Positions 24,775 to 33,257 of a stretch of DNA of 52,550 bases are shown one piece after another. Within the stretch, counting starts at the first letter, position 1; every line of letters starts with the position of its first letter. The notes beneath the pieces were generated by a model, which was given only the letters and a program-made list of their open reading frames with translations, ran no database searches and was not told where the DNA came from. Origin of the DNA: JBDKUD01 sp050943315 (GTDB taxonomy: Bacteria > Bacillota > Syntrophomonadia > Syntrophomonadales > Syntrophomonadaceae); assembly GCA_050943315.1 (NCBI GenBank), contig JBMNOY010000011.1, positions 1 through 52,550 on the forward strand. The letters run 5' to 3'. Made by a program: the position numbers and the translations under genes.

Positions 24775-25521
24775 ATGTTGAAACTTGAAGGCATTAGAAT
24801 GCAGGTAAGTAATGGAAATGGAGAAAACAAAGAGATATTACGGGGTGTAGATATTGAGTTTGAAAAAGGTAAAATCTATGCCGTTACCGGTCCTAATGGA
24901 GGAGGAAAAACCTCTATTGCCAAAATAATAATGGGTATCTACCAACCGGCGGAAGGCAAGGTTTATCTTGATAACGAAGACATAACCCAGCTCAATGTTA
25001 CCGAGCGTGCCAAAAAGGGTATTGCTTACGCTTTTCAACAGCCTCCTCGTTTTAAGGGCCTGACCGTTAAGGACCTGATAAATATAGCCGCCCCCGGGCT
25101 GGATAATGTTCGTATACGGACACATTTACGGGATGTTGGGCTTTGCCCGGAAGATTATCTGGATCGTGGTGTTGGTCCTGGACTTAGCGGTGGGGAAATG
25201 AAAAGAATCGAGATAGCCCAGCTATTAGCCAGGGATTCGGTTATTAGTATTTTTGATGAACCGGAGGCCGGGGTGGATCTCTGGACCATTCAAAGGTTAA
25301 TAGGTATTATCATGGAAAGGTTCAAGGATAATCCGGAGCGTACGGCGGTTATAATTACTCATAACGAGAATGTTATTCCCATCTGTGACGAGATAATTGT
25401 GGTTGAAGACGGAATAGTTGAGACCCGTGGCACCACTGATGAAATATGGCCCCTGATAAGGGATGATATCAGGTGCAAGATGAAAGAACAATGTCGAGGA
25501 GAAATGATTTATGAACTTTAA
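24775..25521 (+). CDS. sufC: Fe-S cluster assembly ATPase SufC
   Basis: An ABC-type ATPase that drives the SufB scaffold in iron-sulfur cluster assembly. The 248-residue protein carries Walker A GPNGGGKTS near residue 42, the signature LSGGEMKRIEIAQ near residue 139 and Walker B SIFDEPEAGVD near residue 162. The GxDLWTIQ region after Walker B is typical of SufC rather than transporter ATPases. It overlaps the sufB gene by 11 bases. No sufS, sufU or sufD lies here. Confidence 0.92.
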   Translation: MLKLEGIRMQVSNGNGENKEILRGVDIEFEKGKIYAVTGPNGGGKTSIAKIIMGIYQPAEGKVYLDNEDITQLNVTERAKKGIAYAFQQPPRFKGLTVKDLINIAAPGLDNVRIRTHLRDVGLCPEDYLDRGVGPGLSGGEMKRIEIAQLLARDSVISIFDEPEAGVDLWTIQRLIGIIMERFKDNPERTAVIITHNENVIPICDEIIVVEDGIVETRGTTDEIWPLIRDDIRCKMKEQCRGEMIYEL

Positions 25522-26434
25522 TCCTTTGGATATCGAACTACTGAATGCAGTAAGTAATTTAAGGGGTGTTCCCAGCGGAGCTGTCAATATAAGGCTTAAC
25601 GGCCAGGCAGCGGTACGGAAATCATCGTCTAATATTACTATCATTCCTAAGGAAGGAAAACCAGGTATAACGGTTGAAATAAAGCCCGGTACGCGCAATG
25701 AGACTGTACATGTGCCGGTTTTACTTACTTCTCCTGGGCTTATTGACAAAGTATATAATACCTTTATAGTTGGTGAGGATGCCGATATAACCATTATTGC
25801 CGGTTGTGGGATACACAATGACAGCCACAGCCATTCCCAGCATGACGGGATACATGAAATAATCGTAAAAAAGGGTGCCCGTATGCAATATATTGAGAAA
25901 CATTATGGCGAAGGGGAAGGAACTGGCAAGCGGATACTCAATCCGACCACTGTGGTTACTGTCGAAAAAGGTGCTACAGCCGAGATGGAAATGGTCCAGA
26001 TTAAAGGTGTCGACGACACTATTCGCAAAACTCAGGCTTTTATTCATGATAAAGGCAATTTAAAAATAATCGAGAAGTTGTTAACCCAGAACAGTCAACA
26101 TGCGGAATCGATAATAGAAATGATAATCACCGGAAGGGGCGGTACAGCTCAGGTATTATCGAGATCTGTAGCCCAAAATGTCTCCTCCCAGGTATTTCAT
26201 GCTACCCTGGTGGGCAAGACGGAATGTTTCGGACACGTTGAATGTGATGCCATAATCATGGATGATGCCACCATAAAATCAGTACCGGAATTATCAGCTG
26301 AAAATTCTGAGGCAGTGTTAACTCATGAAGCGGCCATTGGCAAAATAGCCGGAGAACAGCTTATAAAGCTTATGTCCCTGGGACTAACCGAGCAGGAGGC
26401 GATTAACACTATTTTGGAAGGATTTTTAAGGTAA
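25511..26434 (+). CDS. sufB: SufB/SufD family scaffold, minimal type
   Basis: A beta-helix scaffold for building Fe-S clusters. At 307 residues it is much shorter than Escherichia coli SufB (about 495) and matches the short SufB paired only with SufC, as found in anaerobic Clostridia and archaea (called the SMS, SUF-like minimal system). Visible parts: a short N-terminal region, then the repetitive beta core with GCGIHNDSHSHSQHDGIHE near residue 97, and the C-terminal HVECDAIIMDDA and SAENSEAVLTHEAAIGKIA that are the hallmark of the family. It presumably works with SufC alone. Confidence 0.9.
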   Translation: MNFNPLDIELLNAVSNLRGVPSGAVNIRLNGQAAVRKSSSNITIIPKEGKPGITVEIKPGTRNETVHVPVLLTSPGLIDKVYNTFIVGEDADITIIAGCGIHNDSHSHSQHDGIHEIIVKKGARMQYIEKHYGEGEGTGKRILNPTTVVTVEKGATAEMEMVQIKGVDDTIRKTQAFIHDKGNLKIIEKLLTQNSQHAESIIEMIITGRGGTAQVLSRSVAQNVSSQVFHATLVGKTECFGHVECDAIIMDDATIKSVPELSAENSEAVLTHEAAIGKIAGEQLIKLMSLGLTEQEAINTILEGFLR

Positions 26435-26458
26435 ATAGTTCGTTGCGGGGGTGGACAT

Positions 26459-27352
26459 TTGAATCTGAATCTTCTGAAAACCTATGTCAGGGTAGTTGAG
26501 ACTCAAAACTTATCCCGTACAGCCGATGAATTTGGGCTTTCCCAACCAGCGATTACTAAACAAATACAGGCATTGGAAGACAGGTATGGAGTACTGCTTT
26601 TGGAGCGGTCAGGGCGAAGGCTAAAAACGACTGAAGCCGGGGAGATTTTATATAATTTCGCCCGGGAGATTATCAAGTCGGTAGATAAGGCCGAAAAGGC
26701 CATGGAAGAAGTATCGGAAAGCCGCAAAGGCAGTTTAAGTATCGGTGCCAGTACTATTCCTGGACAGTATATAATTCCGCCGGCACTGAAAAAATTCAAA
26801 GACAAATTTCCCAATGTAAGTATCAGTCTTGATATTGCTGATACAGAGAGGATATTTGCCAAAATCAGTGAAAGAGAATTGGATGTAGGTGTAGTAGGCG
26901 GCTGGATCAGCAACCGCAAAGTTGAAGGATTTAAGTGGTTAGATGACGAGCTTGTAGTTGTCGTGCCTGAAACTCATAAACTGGCCCGGGCCCAAAAGGT
27001 GAAAATAAACGACCTGATTTCAGAAAAATGGATCTTTCGGGAAAAAGGCTCTGGAACCCAACGAGCCGTAGAGGAGCTTCTGGCAGCCCACGCAATTAAG
27101 AAAGATGATATGAACATATATATAGAGGCAGGGAGTACAGAAGCAGTTCTGGCGGCAGTGGAGTCAGGCATGGGTATTTCCATTTTATCGCACTGGGCCG
27201 TAGCCAAAATTGATCCCCGCCGCAGACTTAAAGCCTTGAAACTAGATGCGGCAAACACGCAAAGGTTTTTTTATGTAATTTATCCCCGTCAGAAAGCACG
27301 TCGCAAATCGGTTAATTATTTCCTGGACTTTATTAAAGAATACAAAGGCTGA
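26459..27352 (+). CDS. LysR-type transcriptional regulator
   Basis: A LysR family regulator of 297 residues: an N-terminal winged helix-turn-helix (residues 1-60, TADEFGLSQPAITKQIQALE) and a two-lobed ligand-binding domain (about 90-295, opening GSLSIGASTIPGQYIIPP). The opening resembles CysB/CysL-type members that sense sulfur or selenium compounds. That fits its place 25 bases after sufB, but the effector is a guess. It begins with TTG after GGGGGTGG. It is not divergently placed to any gene, so its target may be the upstream suf operon or a distant gene. Confidence 0.88.
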   Translation: MNLNLLKTYVRVVETQNLSRTADEFGLSQPAITKQIQALEDRYGVLLLERSGRRLKTTEAGEILYNFAREIIKSVDKAEKAMEEVSESRKGSLSIGASTIPGQYIIPPALKKFKDKFPNVSISLDIADTERIFAKISERELDVGVVGGWISNRKVEGFKWLDDELVVVVPETHKLARAQKVKINDLISEKWIFREKGSGTQRAVEELLAAHAIKKDDMNIYIEAGSTEAVLAAVESGMGISILSHWAVAKIDPRRRLKALKLDAANTQRFFYVIYPRQKARRKSVNYFLDFIKEYKG

Positions 27353-27367
27353 TAAACTAATAAATGG

Positions 27368-27388
27368 ACCCGGTGTTTAACACCGGGT
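27368..27388. terminator. Palindrome between convergent lysR and mop genes
   Basis: A nearly perfect palindrome of 21 bases, ACCCGGTGTT/AACACCGGGT, between two convergent genes. The T runs on both sides are weak, so it may work as a poor two-way terminator. Confidence 0.55.
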
Positions 27389-27428
27389 TCACGATTGTTG
27401 GCTTGCGGCTTAATAACCTTATGTTTAA

Positions 27429-27644
27429 TCAACCCTTGTTATCTTTAATAATGGAAACCGAAGTTGAGTTAAATAAAGTGAATACTTCATCACCATTATG
27501 CAGGTCGAGGTCTTTAGCAGCCGAGCTGGTAATGGTAGAAATAACGGCTTGGTCGCCAACATCAATGGTAACATGGGTCATATCTGGTCCTGGTTTAATG
27601 TCAATAATTCTGCCGACAAGCTTATTGGGATCACTGATGCGCAT
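27429..27644 (-). CDS. Molybdopterin-binding (Mop/TOBE) protein
   Basis: A molbindin-type protein that stores molybdate or tungstate as a hexamer. The 71-residue product is a single TOBE domain: MRISDPNKLVGRIIDIKPG, TIDVGDQAVISTITSSAAKDL and an ending NSTSVSIIK. It has GGAGG seven bases before the ATG. The FdhD-like gene at 16.3 kb would fit a cell using Mo/W formate dehydrogenases. No modABC transport genes are adjacent. Confidence 0.85.
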   Translation of the reverse strand: MRISDPNKLVGRIIDIKPGPDMTHVTIDVGDQAVISTITSSAAKDLDLHNGDEVFTLFNSTSVSIIKDNKG

Positions 27645-27826
27645 AAAACTGCCTCCTTTTTATCATAGTTTATGTAAAAGTGATAAAAAATAAAGAGCAG
27701 TAAGATTTAACATTAACTTCAACTTTACATATTAAATTTTGCCACAATAGTAAAAAATAATTTATTTTTAAACATATTTTGTTTATAATAACTCTATTGT
27801 GCAAATAAAATCTGGAGGGGTTAATA

Positions 27827-28285
27827 TTGTTACCATTACCAAAGAAATACTTTGTTACGGCAGCATCCTGTGAAGGAAGGACTGAACTTACCGCATTTGA
27901 CGGCGCTCTGCTCAAAGCCCGGGTGGGCAACACTAATTTATTAAGAGTAAGTAGCATACTACCTCCGGCTTGTGAATATGATCCCGATTTAACCATTCCG
28001 CCCGGTTCTTTGGTACCAATAGCTTATGGTGCCATAACCTGCAAGGAAAAAGGCGTTACTATAGCTGCGGCAGTGGCAGTAGGAATAGCCAGGAATAATT
28101 TTGGGGTAATAATGGAATTTTCTGGGAGATGTACTAAAGAAGAAGCCGAGGCAAAGGTTACCGAAATGGTTAAGGAAGCATTTGAAATTAGAGGATTGGA
28201 GCTTGATGAAATCAAAACCGCTGCCTGCGACCACATTGTAGAAAATATTGGCTGCGCATTTGCCGCAGTACCTTTATGGTACTAG
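27827..28285 (+). CDS. Pyruvoyl-dependent arginine decarboxylase
   Basis: Turns arginine into agmatine, the first step of this polyamine route. It needs no PLP: the chain cuts itself at a serine to make a pyruvoyl group. The 152-residue product has the cleavage region LLRVSSILPPACEY, with the cut expected between Ser42 and Ser43, and ends IGCAFAAVPLWY as in family members. The TTG start follows GGAGGGG. It is followed by speE and speB, making a compact arginine-to-spermidine operon. Confidence 0.92.
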   Translation: MLPLPKKYFVTAASCEGRTELTAFDGALLKARVGNTNLLRVSSILPPACEYDPDLTIPPGSLVPIAYGAITCKEKGVTIAAAVAVGIARNNFGVIMEFSGRCTKEEAEAKVTEMVKEAFEIRGLELDEIKTAACDHIVENIGCAFAAVPLWY

Positions 28286-28336
28286 CAGAATAAATCTGGT
28301 ATTTAAGTACAATGGCCAGGTTAAGGAGGAATAGAA

Positions 28337-29167
28337 ATGGATTTATGGATAACCGAATATCAAACCCCGATGTTGACTATCGGCTGTAAGACTATTGCAA
28401 CCTTAAGGCTTGAACAAACCGAATTTCAAGAATTAGCTGTAGTAAAAACTGAGCAGTTTGGCAATATGCTGATTTTGGATGGAGCCATTCAAACTACGGA
28501 AAAGGATGAATTTGTGTATCACGAGATGATTACCTCGGTGGCTTTATATTCTCATCCCGCACCCGCCAATGTTTTAATAATCGGCGGTGGCGACGGCGGG
28601 GCTTTACGCGAAGTAGTAAAACATCCGGCGGTGAAAACGGCTACCCTGGTGGATATAGACAAGCGGGTGATTCAAGCTTCCCGGGACTTTTTCCCCGCGT
28701 TGTCATGCTCCTTTGACGACCCCAAAGCCAGGGTAATAAATGATGACGGAATCAAATTCATTGAAAACCACAAGGATTCCTTTGATGTTATTATAGTGGA
28801 TTCCACCGACCCGGTTGGACCTGCAGTACAGCTGTTTTCTAAACCATTTTACCAGAACGTCTATGAAGCACTTCATGATGACGGTATGCTGGTTGTACAA
28901 AGCGAATCCCCGTTTTTCAATGAAGATATCATCTCCATGGCTTATGGCGGGATTAAACATGTGTTCCCCATAACTAAATTTTACCTGGCTTATGTACCTA
29001 CTTATCCCAGTGGTATGTGGAGCTTCACCATAGGTTCAAAAAAACACGACCCGGAAAAAGTAGTCTCTACCCCGAGCGTTGATTACAAGTATTACACTCC
29101 GGATATTCATAAAGCTGCATTTATACTGCCGCCTTTTGTACAACAACTATTAGCCAAGGTGGATTAG
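28337..29167 (+). CDS. speE: Spermidine synthase
   Basis: Transfers the aminopropyl group of decarboxylated SAM to putrescine. The 276-residue product has an N-terminal beta domain (WITEYQTPMLTIGCK) and a Rossmann domain with GGGDGGALREV near residue 83 and the catalytic IVDSTDPVGPA near residue 153. Length and motifs are those of bacterial SpeE. The donor would be made by SpeD at 35.4 kb. It is one base apart from agmatinase, whose product putrescine it uses. Confidence 0.94.
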   Translation: MDLWITEYQTPMLTIGCKTIATLRLEQTEFQELAVVKTEQFGNMLILDGAIQTTEKDEFVYHEMITSVALYSHPAPANVLIIGGGDGGALREVVKHPAVKTATLVDIDKRVIQASRDFFPALSCSFDDPKARVINDDGIKFIENHKDSFDVIIVDSTDPVGPAVQLFSKPFYQNVYEALHDDGMLVVQSESPFFNEDIISMAYGGIKHVFPITKFYLAYVPTYPSGMWSFTIGSKKHDPEKVVSTPSVDYKYYTPDIHKAAFILPPFVQQLLAKVD

Positions 29168-29168
29168 T

Positions 29169-30035
29169 ATGAGTGTTAAGGCCATGGAACTGCTTGAACG
29201 CAAAGCCGTTTTTATGGGCAGTAGTCATGAGTTGTCAGCATGTGAAAAGGTCATTATAGGTCTGCCTATGGATGCCACTACCAGCTTTCGCCCGGGAACC
29301 CGTTTAGGTCCTTACCGGATAAGAGAAGTTTCTGAAGGCCTGGAAGAGTATAGTATTTATCAGGATAAGACGCTTGATAATATCAACTTTTATGATGCTG
29401 GTGATGTGATTATCCCGTTTGGAAATGTTCGCGAGAGTTTGTACCGGATGGAAACCGTGGTAAGGGCTTTCCTGTCCCAGGACAAGAAAGTTTTCGCCCT
29501 GGGCGGCGAACATCTGGTGAGCTTGCCGGCCGTAAAGGCTTACCGGGAAAAGTATTCCGAATTAGTGGTTATCCAAATGGATGCTCATGCTGATTTGCGT
29601 AAAGAGTACCTGGGTGAAACCCTGTCTCACGCCTCGGTTATGCGGCACATAGTTGAACTGGTAGGCAGGGGTAACTTATTTCAGCTGGGAATCAGGTCTG
29701 GTACCCGGGAAGAAATGGATTATGCACGACAAATGACTAACCTGTATTTAGACCAACTCGGCTCGGTTTTGGAGGAAGTAAAGAATAAGGTAAACCAACG
29801 GCCGGTATATCTGACCATTGATATTGACATTGTTGATCCGGCATTTGCGCCTGGCACCGGCACTCCTGAACCGGGTGGCTTTACTTCGCGGGAATTATTG
29901 CAGGCTTTGCGGGAGCTGGCCGAATTGAATATTGTGGGCTTTGATGTAGTTGAGGTTTCGCCCCCTTATGAAAAAGGAGATAATACATCAATATTAGGAG
30001 CCAAGCTACTGCGGGAAGCCTTACTGGCATATTAA
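29169..30035 (+). CDS. speB: Agmatinase
   Basis: Hydrolyses agmatine to putrescine and urea. The 288-residue protein is a ureohydrolase with the manganese ligands in GGEHLVSLPAV near residue 112, QMDAHADLR near residue 136 and DIDIVDPAFAPGTGTPEP near residue 218. It directly follows speE, and the preceding decarboxylase supplies agmatine, so agmatinase is preferred over arginase or formimidoylglutamase. Confidence 0.93.
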   Translation: MSVKAMELLERKAVFMGSSHELSACEKVIIGLPMDATTSFRPGTRLGPYRIREVSEGLEEYSIYQDKTLDNINFYDAGDVIIPFGNVRESLYRMETVVRAFLSQDKKVFALGGEHLVSLPAVKAYREKYSELVVIQMDAHADLRKEYLGETLSHASVMRHIVELVGRGNLFQLGIRSGTREEMDYARQMTNLYLDQLGSVLEEVKNKVNQRPVYLTIDIDIVDPAFAPGTGTPEPGGFTSRELLQALRELAELNIVGFDVVEVSPPYEKGDNTSILGAKLLREALLAY

Positions 30036-30081
30036 AACAGCTAAACCTTGGTTAGAAATAGTTTATCGATAGCACCAGGAT

Positions 30082-30107
30082 AACCGGCCGTAGTTTGGGC
30101 CGGTTTT
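30082..30107. terminator. Terminator between speB and the convergent unknown gene
   Basis: AACCGGCC pairs with GGCCGGTT, followed by TTTT on the plus strand. It is symmetric and may work both ways. Confidence 0.7.
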
Positions 30108-30120
30108 CCCGGGGCTGGTC

Positions 30121-30567
30121 CTAATATCCGGCCAACCGCTGCGGGTAGACGTAAATTTGGTTTGAATCCGGCTTGCGGTTAAAAATGAAAAGGCTTTCCA
30201 AATAATTAAGTATTTTGTTAAACTCCTCCTCATATAGTTCATCCTCAGGCAGGAGGCCCTCAATATCAACTTCAAAAACTGCCACCGGTACTTCCATCCA
30301 ATTAAGCAGCCGCAGCTCTTCCAGGCCTTCGTCAAGAAATTCCAGATCGGCCAGAGAACGGGAAAAGGGCCCGCTTGATTTGCTCTTAATATGTGACTCC
30401 AGCATACCTATAAATTCCTTAAGTTTGGCCTCTTTTTCTTCCGTAATAACATATTGGAACAAAATGTCATACAAATTTTGGGTAACAATAATAGATGTGA
30501 CTGTAGGCAACATCAAATGCTGCTCCTGATTAATAAAATGCAAATGGAACCGGGCTGTTTCTTGCAC
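30121..30567 (-). CDS. Hypothetical protein, acidic
   Basis: A protein of 148 residues that I do not recognise. The GTG at 30567 is eight bases from AAAGGAG and is preferred over GTG 30576, which touches that site. The sequence is soluble, with an acidic middle (LEFLDEGLEELRLLNW, then EVDIEGLLPEDELYEEEF) and a helical look. It has no cysteine or signal peptide and converges with speB. The frame is longer and better started than the overlapping minus-strand frame at 30063-30335, which I consider a shadow. Confidence 0.65.
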   Translation of the reverse strand: MQETARFHLHFINQEQHLMLPTVTSIIVTQNLYDILFQYVITEEKEAKLKEFIGMLESHIKSKSSGPFSRSLADLEFLDEGLEELRLLNWMEVPVAVFEVDIEGLLPEDELYEEEFNKILNYLESLFIFNRKPDSNQIYVYPQRLAGY

Positions 30568-30751
30568 TATAATCACTCCTTTGGATAATCCTGTAATACT
30601 ATTAGGTTATCTGATTGTAAGTATTAATACAACTGGTCACGGACAAAGTTAACCGACTGGGGAATGAGATGCGCGGACAACTATTAGATTATTACGGTCA
30701 TTAAAGCTATAGGTAATTAAGCGCAGTCAGGCAGATTGGCAAAAGTAAAAC

Positions 30752-31576
30752 CTAGCCGGGTTTATAGCCCATTTTCTCCGAAATCCGGGATGCCATATCT
30801 TTTACCAGGGGAGTAAGTTCATTATTTATGTAAGAAGCAGTCATGCGCATGCTGGGACCGGAAACACTTAATGCGGCCATGACCTGACCTTCATGGTTAT
30901 TAATGGGAGCAGCGACACAGCGTACACCTTCATCACGTTCTCCCAGGTCCAGTGCATAGCCTTCTCTACGCACCCGGGCTAGTTCTTTGACTAACATTGC
31001 CGGATCGGTAATAGTATCACTGGTGAATTTCTGCAAGTTTACATGGGAGATATATTTATTCAGATCTTCCGGGCTCAAACCGGCCAAAAGGACCTTGCCT
31101 GATCCGGTGCAATAGGCGGGACCACGGTTGCCTATACGGGCAAACATTTTTACAATGACAATATTGTTAGATTCCAACTGGTCAATATAAACTACCTCGT
31201 CCTGGTCTAGTACAGCCAGGTTAACGGTTTCATTGCATTTATCCAATAATTCACGCATAAAGGGACTGGCTATTTCCTTAATATCCATGGCGTAGGTGGC
31301 GGTATTGCCTATATCGAAAAGCTTAATAGATAATTTATAGCGGCTGTTGTCGTCCTGGTTAACAAAACCTTTAGCCATTAAGGTACTTAAAAGGCGGTGT
31401 ACAGTACTGGGCTTTAAATCCACCCGAGCGGCTAATTCACCCAGACTCATCGGAATACCGTACTGTGCCATAGCCTCAATAATACTTAAGGCTCTTTCTA
31501 CCGATTGTACTGTTTTGGAATCTTCAGCCGCAGCGGCAGCAGAATCAATAGATGTTGTCCTACCAGAGTCTGGCAT
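30752..31576 (-). CDS. IclR family transcriptional regulator
   Basis: A 274-residue regulator with an unusual polar N-terminal stretch (about residues 1-22, rich in Ser and Ala). A winged helix follows (about 25-85, MSLGELAARVDLKPSTVHRLL), then an IclR effector-binding domain (about 100-270, with YCTGSGKVLLAGL and LGERDEGVRCVAAPI). These proteins sense small organic acids such as pyruvate or aromatic acids; the ligand here is unknown. It is read from its own promoter because the gdhA terminator lies upstream. AGAAGGA precedes the ATG. Confidence 0.9.
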   Translation of the reverse strand: MPDSGRTTSIDSAAAAAEDSKTVQSVERALSIIEAMAQYGIPMSLGELAARVDLKPSTVHRLLSTLMAKGFVNQDDNSRYKLSIKLFDIGNTATYAMDIKEIASPFMRELLDKCNETVNLAVLDQDEVVYIDQLESNNIVIVKMFARIGNRGPAYCTGSGKVLLAGLSPEDLNKYISHVNLQKFTSDTITDPAMLVKELARVRREGYALDLGERDEGVRCVAAPINNHEGQVMAALSVSGPSMRMTASYINNELTPLVKDMASRISEKMGYKPG

Positions 31577-31632
31577 AATTCCTTCTCCTCTATTTAATTT
31601 ATATTACCGAGCTAAATTAAACGTTTGCACTT

Positions 31633-31661
31633 ATTCTAAACAACACGGTGGTTATTTGCAA
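31633..31661 (-). promoter_or_regulatory. Promoter of the IclR gene
   Basis: Minus strand: TTGCAA (31656-31661), 17 bases, TAGAAT (31633-31638). Confidence 0.6.
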
Positions 31662-31675
31662 ATCTTACAAGACCA

Positions 31676-31714
31676 TAAAAAGAAACAGGGTCACTATGTA
31701 GTAACCCCATTTCT
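31676..31714 (-). terminator. Terminator after gdhA
   Basis: On the minus strand AGAAA..GGGT.ACT pairs with AGT.ACCC..TTTCT, followed by TTTTTA. Confidence 0.82.
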
Positions 31715-31765
31715 GAAATTCCTAAGTTATTTCCCCGGGTGGGGTTTATAAGGGTATCAAAGGAC

Positions 31766-33097
31766 TTACACGACACCCTGAGCCATCATGGCATCAGCCA
31801 CTTTTAGAAATCCTGCAATATTGGCACCAACGATTAAATTATCTTCAAATCCATATTTTTTGGCTGTCTGGCTGACATTGTTATAGATTCCGACCATAAT
31901 GTTTTTAAGTTTGGCATCTACTTCTTCAAATGTCCATGAATATCTCATACTATTCTGAGACATTTCCAATGCGGAGGTAGCAACACCGCCGGCATTAGCA
32001 GCTTTGCCCGGGGCAAACATAACTTTATTATTAATAAATATGTGGGCGGCTTCAGGTGTACAGGGCATATTAGCGCCTTCGCCTACAGCAAAGCAGCCGT
32101 TGGCTACCAGGGCTTTAGCATCCTGTTCATCCAGTTCGTTCTGGGTGGCACAAGGCAGGGCAATATCGCATTTGATGTTCCATATTCCTTTTCCTTCAAA
32201 ATATTGTGCTTGGGGATGATGTTTAATGTATTCTTTAATTCTGCCTCTTTCAATTTCTTTAATGCGTTGGACGGTTTCCAGTTTCACACCAGCTTTATCA
32301 TAGATATAGCCATTGGAATCTGATACGGCTACCACTTTGCCGCCCAGCTGATGGACCTTTCGCAGTGCATAAATAGCTACATTACCGGAACCGGAAATAA
32401 CTACCGTAGCATCCTTGAAGCTCTTGCCTCGGGCTCTGAGCATTTCATCTACAAAATAAACCAGCCCATAGCCGGTAGCTTCCGTCCTGGCCAGACTTCC
32501 GCCATAAGTTAGCCCTTTACCGGTAAGCACTCCTTCATGAAGGCCGGTTATCCTTTTGTATTGGCCGTAAAGATATCCTATCTCACGAGCACCGGTGCCG
32601 ATATCACCAGCAGGAACATCAATGTCAGCACCTATATGACGATAAAGTTCAGTCATAAAACTCTGACAGAATCGCATTACTTCCATGTCTGATTTGCCCT
32701 TGGGGTCAAAGTCACTTCCGCCTTTGGCTCCGCCAATGGGCAGGCCGGTAAGGGAATTTTTGAAGATTTGTTCAAACCCCAGGAATTTAATAATACCAGT
32801 ATAAACCGAAGGATGAAGTCTCAATCCGCCCTTGTAGGGTCCGATGGCACTGTTAAACTGTATGCGCATACCGCGGTTTACTTGGACTTTGCCATTGTCA
32901 TCTACCCAGGGCACCCGGAAAATTATCTGTCTTTCCGGCTCGACCAGTCTTTCCAATATGCCTGCTTTCTGGTATTCCGGGTGCATTTCCAAAACTGGCT
33001 CCAGGCTTTCCAGAACTTCCTTTACAGCCTGATGAAATTCGATCTCATGACGATTTCTTTCCACGACTTGGTGGAATACTTCTTGAATGTATGACAT
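31766..33097 (-). CDS. gdhA: Glutamate dehydrogenase, hexameric (NADP type)
   Basis: Interconverts 2-oxoglutarate plus ammonia and glutamate. The 443-residue length fits the small hexameric class. The start ATG at 33097 has AAGGGATGG upstream; an upstream in-frame extension to 33208 would be 37 residues of promoter and leader sequence. The substrate site is GLPIGGAKGGSDFDPKGKSD near residue 122. The nucleotide-binding fold begins at VISGSGNVAIYAL. The coenzyme is inferred from the class, not from a decisive residue. A strong promoter with an adjacent palindrome suggests regulated expression. Confidence 0.94.
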   Translation of the reverse strand: MSYIQEVFHQVVERNRHEIEFHQAVKEVLESLEPVLEMHPEYQKAGILERLVEPERQIIFRVPWVDDNGKVQVNRGMRIQFNSAIGPYKGGLRLHPSVYTGIIKFLGFEQIFKNSLTGLPIGGAKGGSDFDPKGKSDMEVMRFCQSFMTELYRHIGADIDVPAGDIGTGAREIGYLYGQYKRITGLHEGVLTGKGLTYGGSLARTEATGYGLVYFVDEMLRARGKSFKDATVVISGSGNVAIYALRKVHQLGGKVVAVSDSNGYIYDKAGVKLETVQRIKEIERGRIKEYIKHHPQAQYFEGKGIWNIKCDIALPCATQNELDEQDAKALVANGCFAVGEGANMPCTPEAAHIFINNKVMFAPGKAANAGGVATSALEMSQNSMRYSWTFEEVDAKLKNIMVGIYNNVSQTAKKYGFEDNLIVGANIAGFLKVADAMMAQGVV

Positions 33098-33125
33098 TAT
33101 AATTTCCATCCCTTCATTAGGATAT

Positions 33126-33154
33126 GTTTCATTTGGAATTCCGCGTAATGAAAC
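33126..33154 (-). repeat. Inverted repeat in the gdhA leader
   Basis: GTTTCATT and AATGAAAC, 13 bases apart, about 20 bases after the predicted start of transcription. It could be an RNA hairpin or an operator. The loop contains GGAATTCCGCG, which recalls the palindrome next to the -35. Confidence 0.45.
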
Positions 33155-33178
33155 ACAAATCCAAATGAGTATAGTTAA

Positions 33179-33223
33179 ATTATATGGCGGCATCTGTTTG
33201 AGTGTCAACGGAATTACATTCCG
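33179..33223 (-). promoter_or_regulatory. gdhA promoter with adjoining palindromic operator
   Basis: Minus strand: TTGACA (33203-33208), 18 bases, TATAAT (33179-33184), both perfect hexamers. The 15-base palindrome CGGAATTACATTCCG (33209-33223) abuts the -35, a good place for an activator or repressor. Confidence 0.75.
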
Positions 33224-33257
33224 CAGGATGGAAATACAATATACAGAATTATGTCTC

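Noticed and set aside
30063..30335. Minus-strand frame of 90 codons
   Set aside because: It overlaps the better-started unknown gene 30121-30567 in another frame; strongly biased to W, R and S.
31347..31751. Plus-strand frame of 134 codons
   Set aside because: Antisense to the IclR gene; it reads through its promoter and the gdhA terminator; no family pattern.
33098..33208. N-terminal extension of GdhA
   Set aside because: This stretch covers the predicted promoter, start site and leader hairpin. MSYIQEVF at 33097 is the family start.
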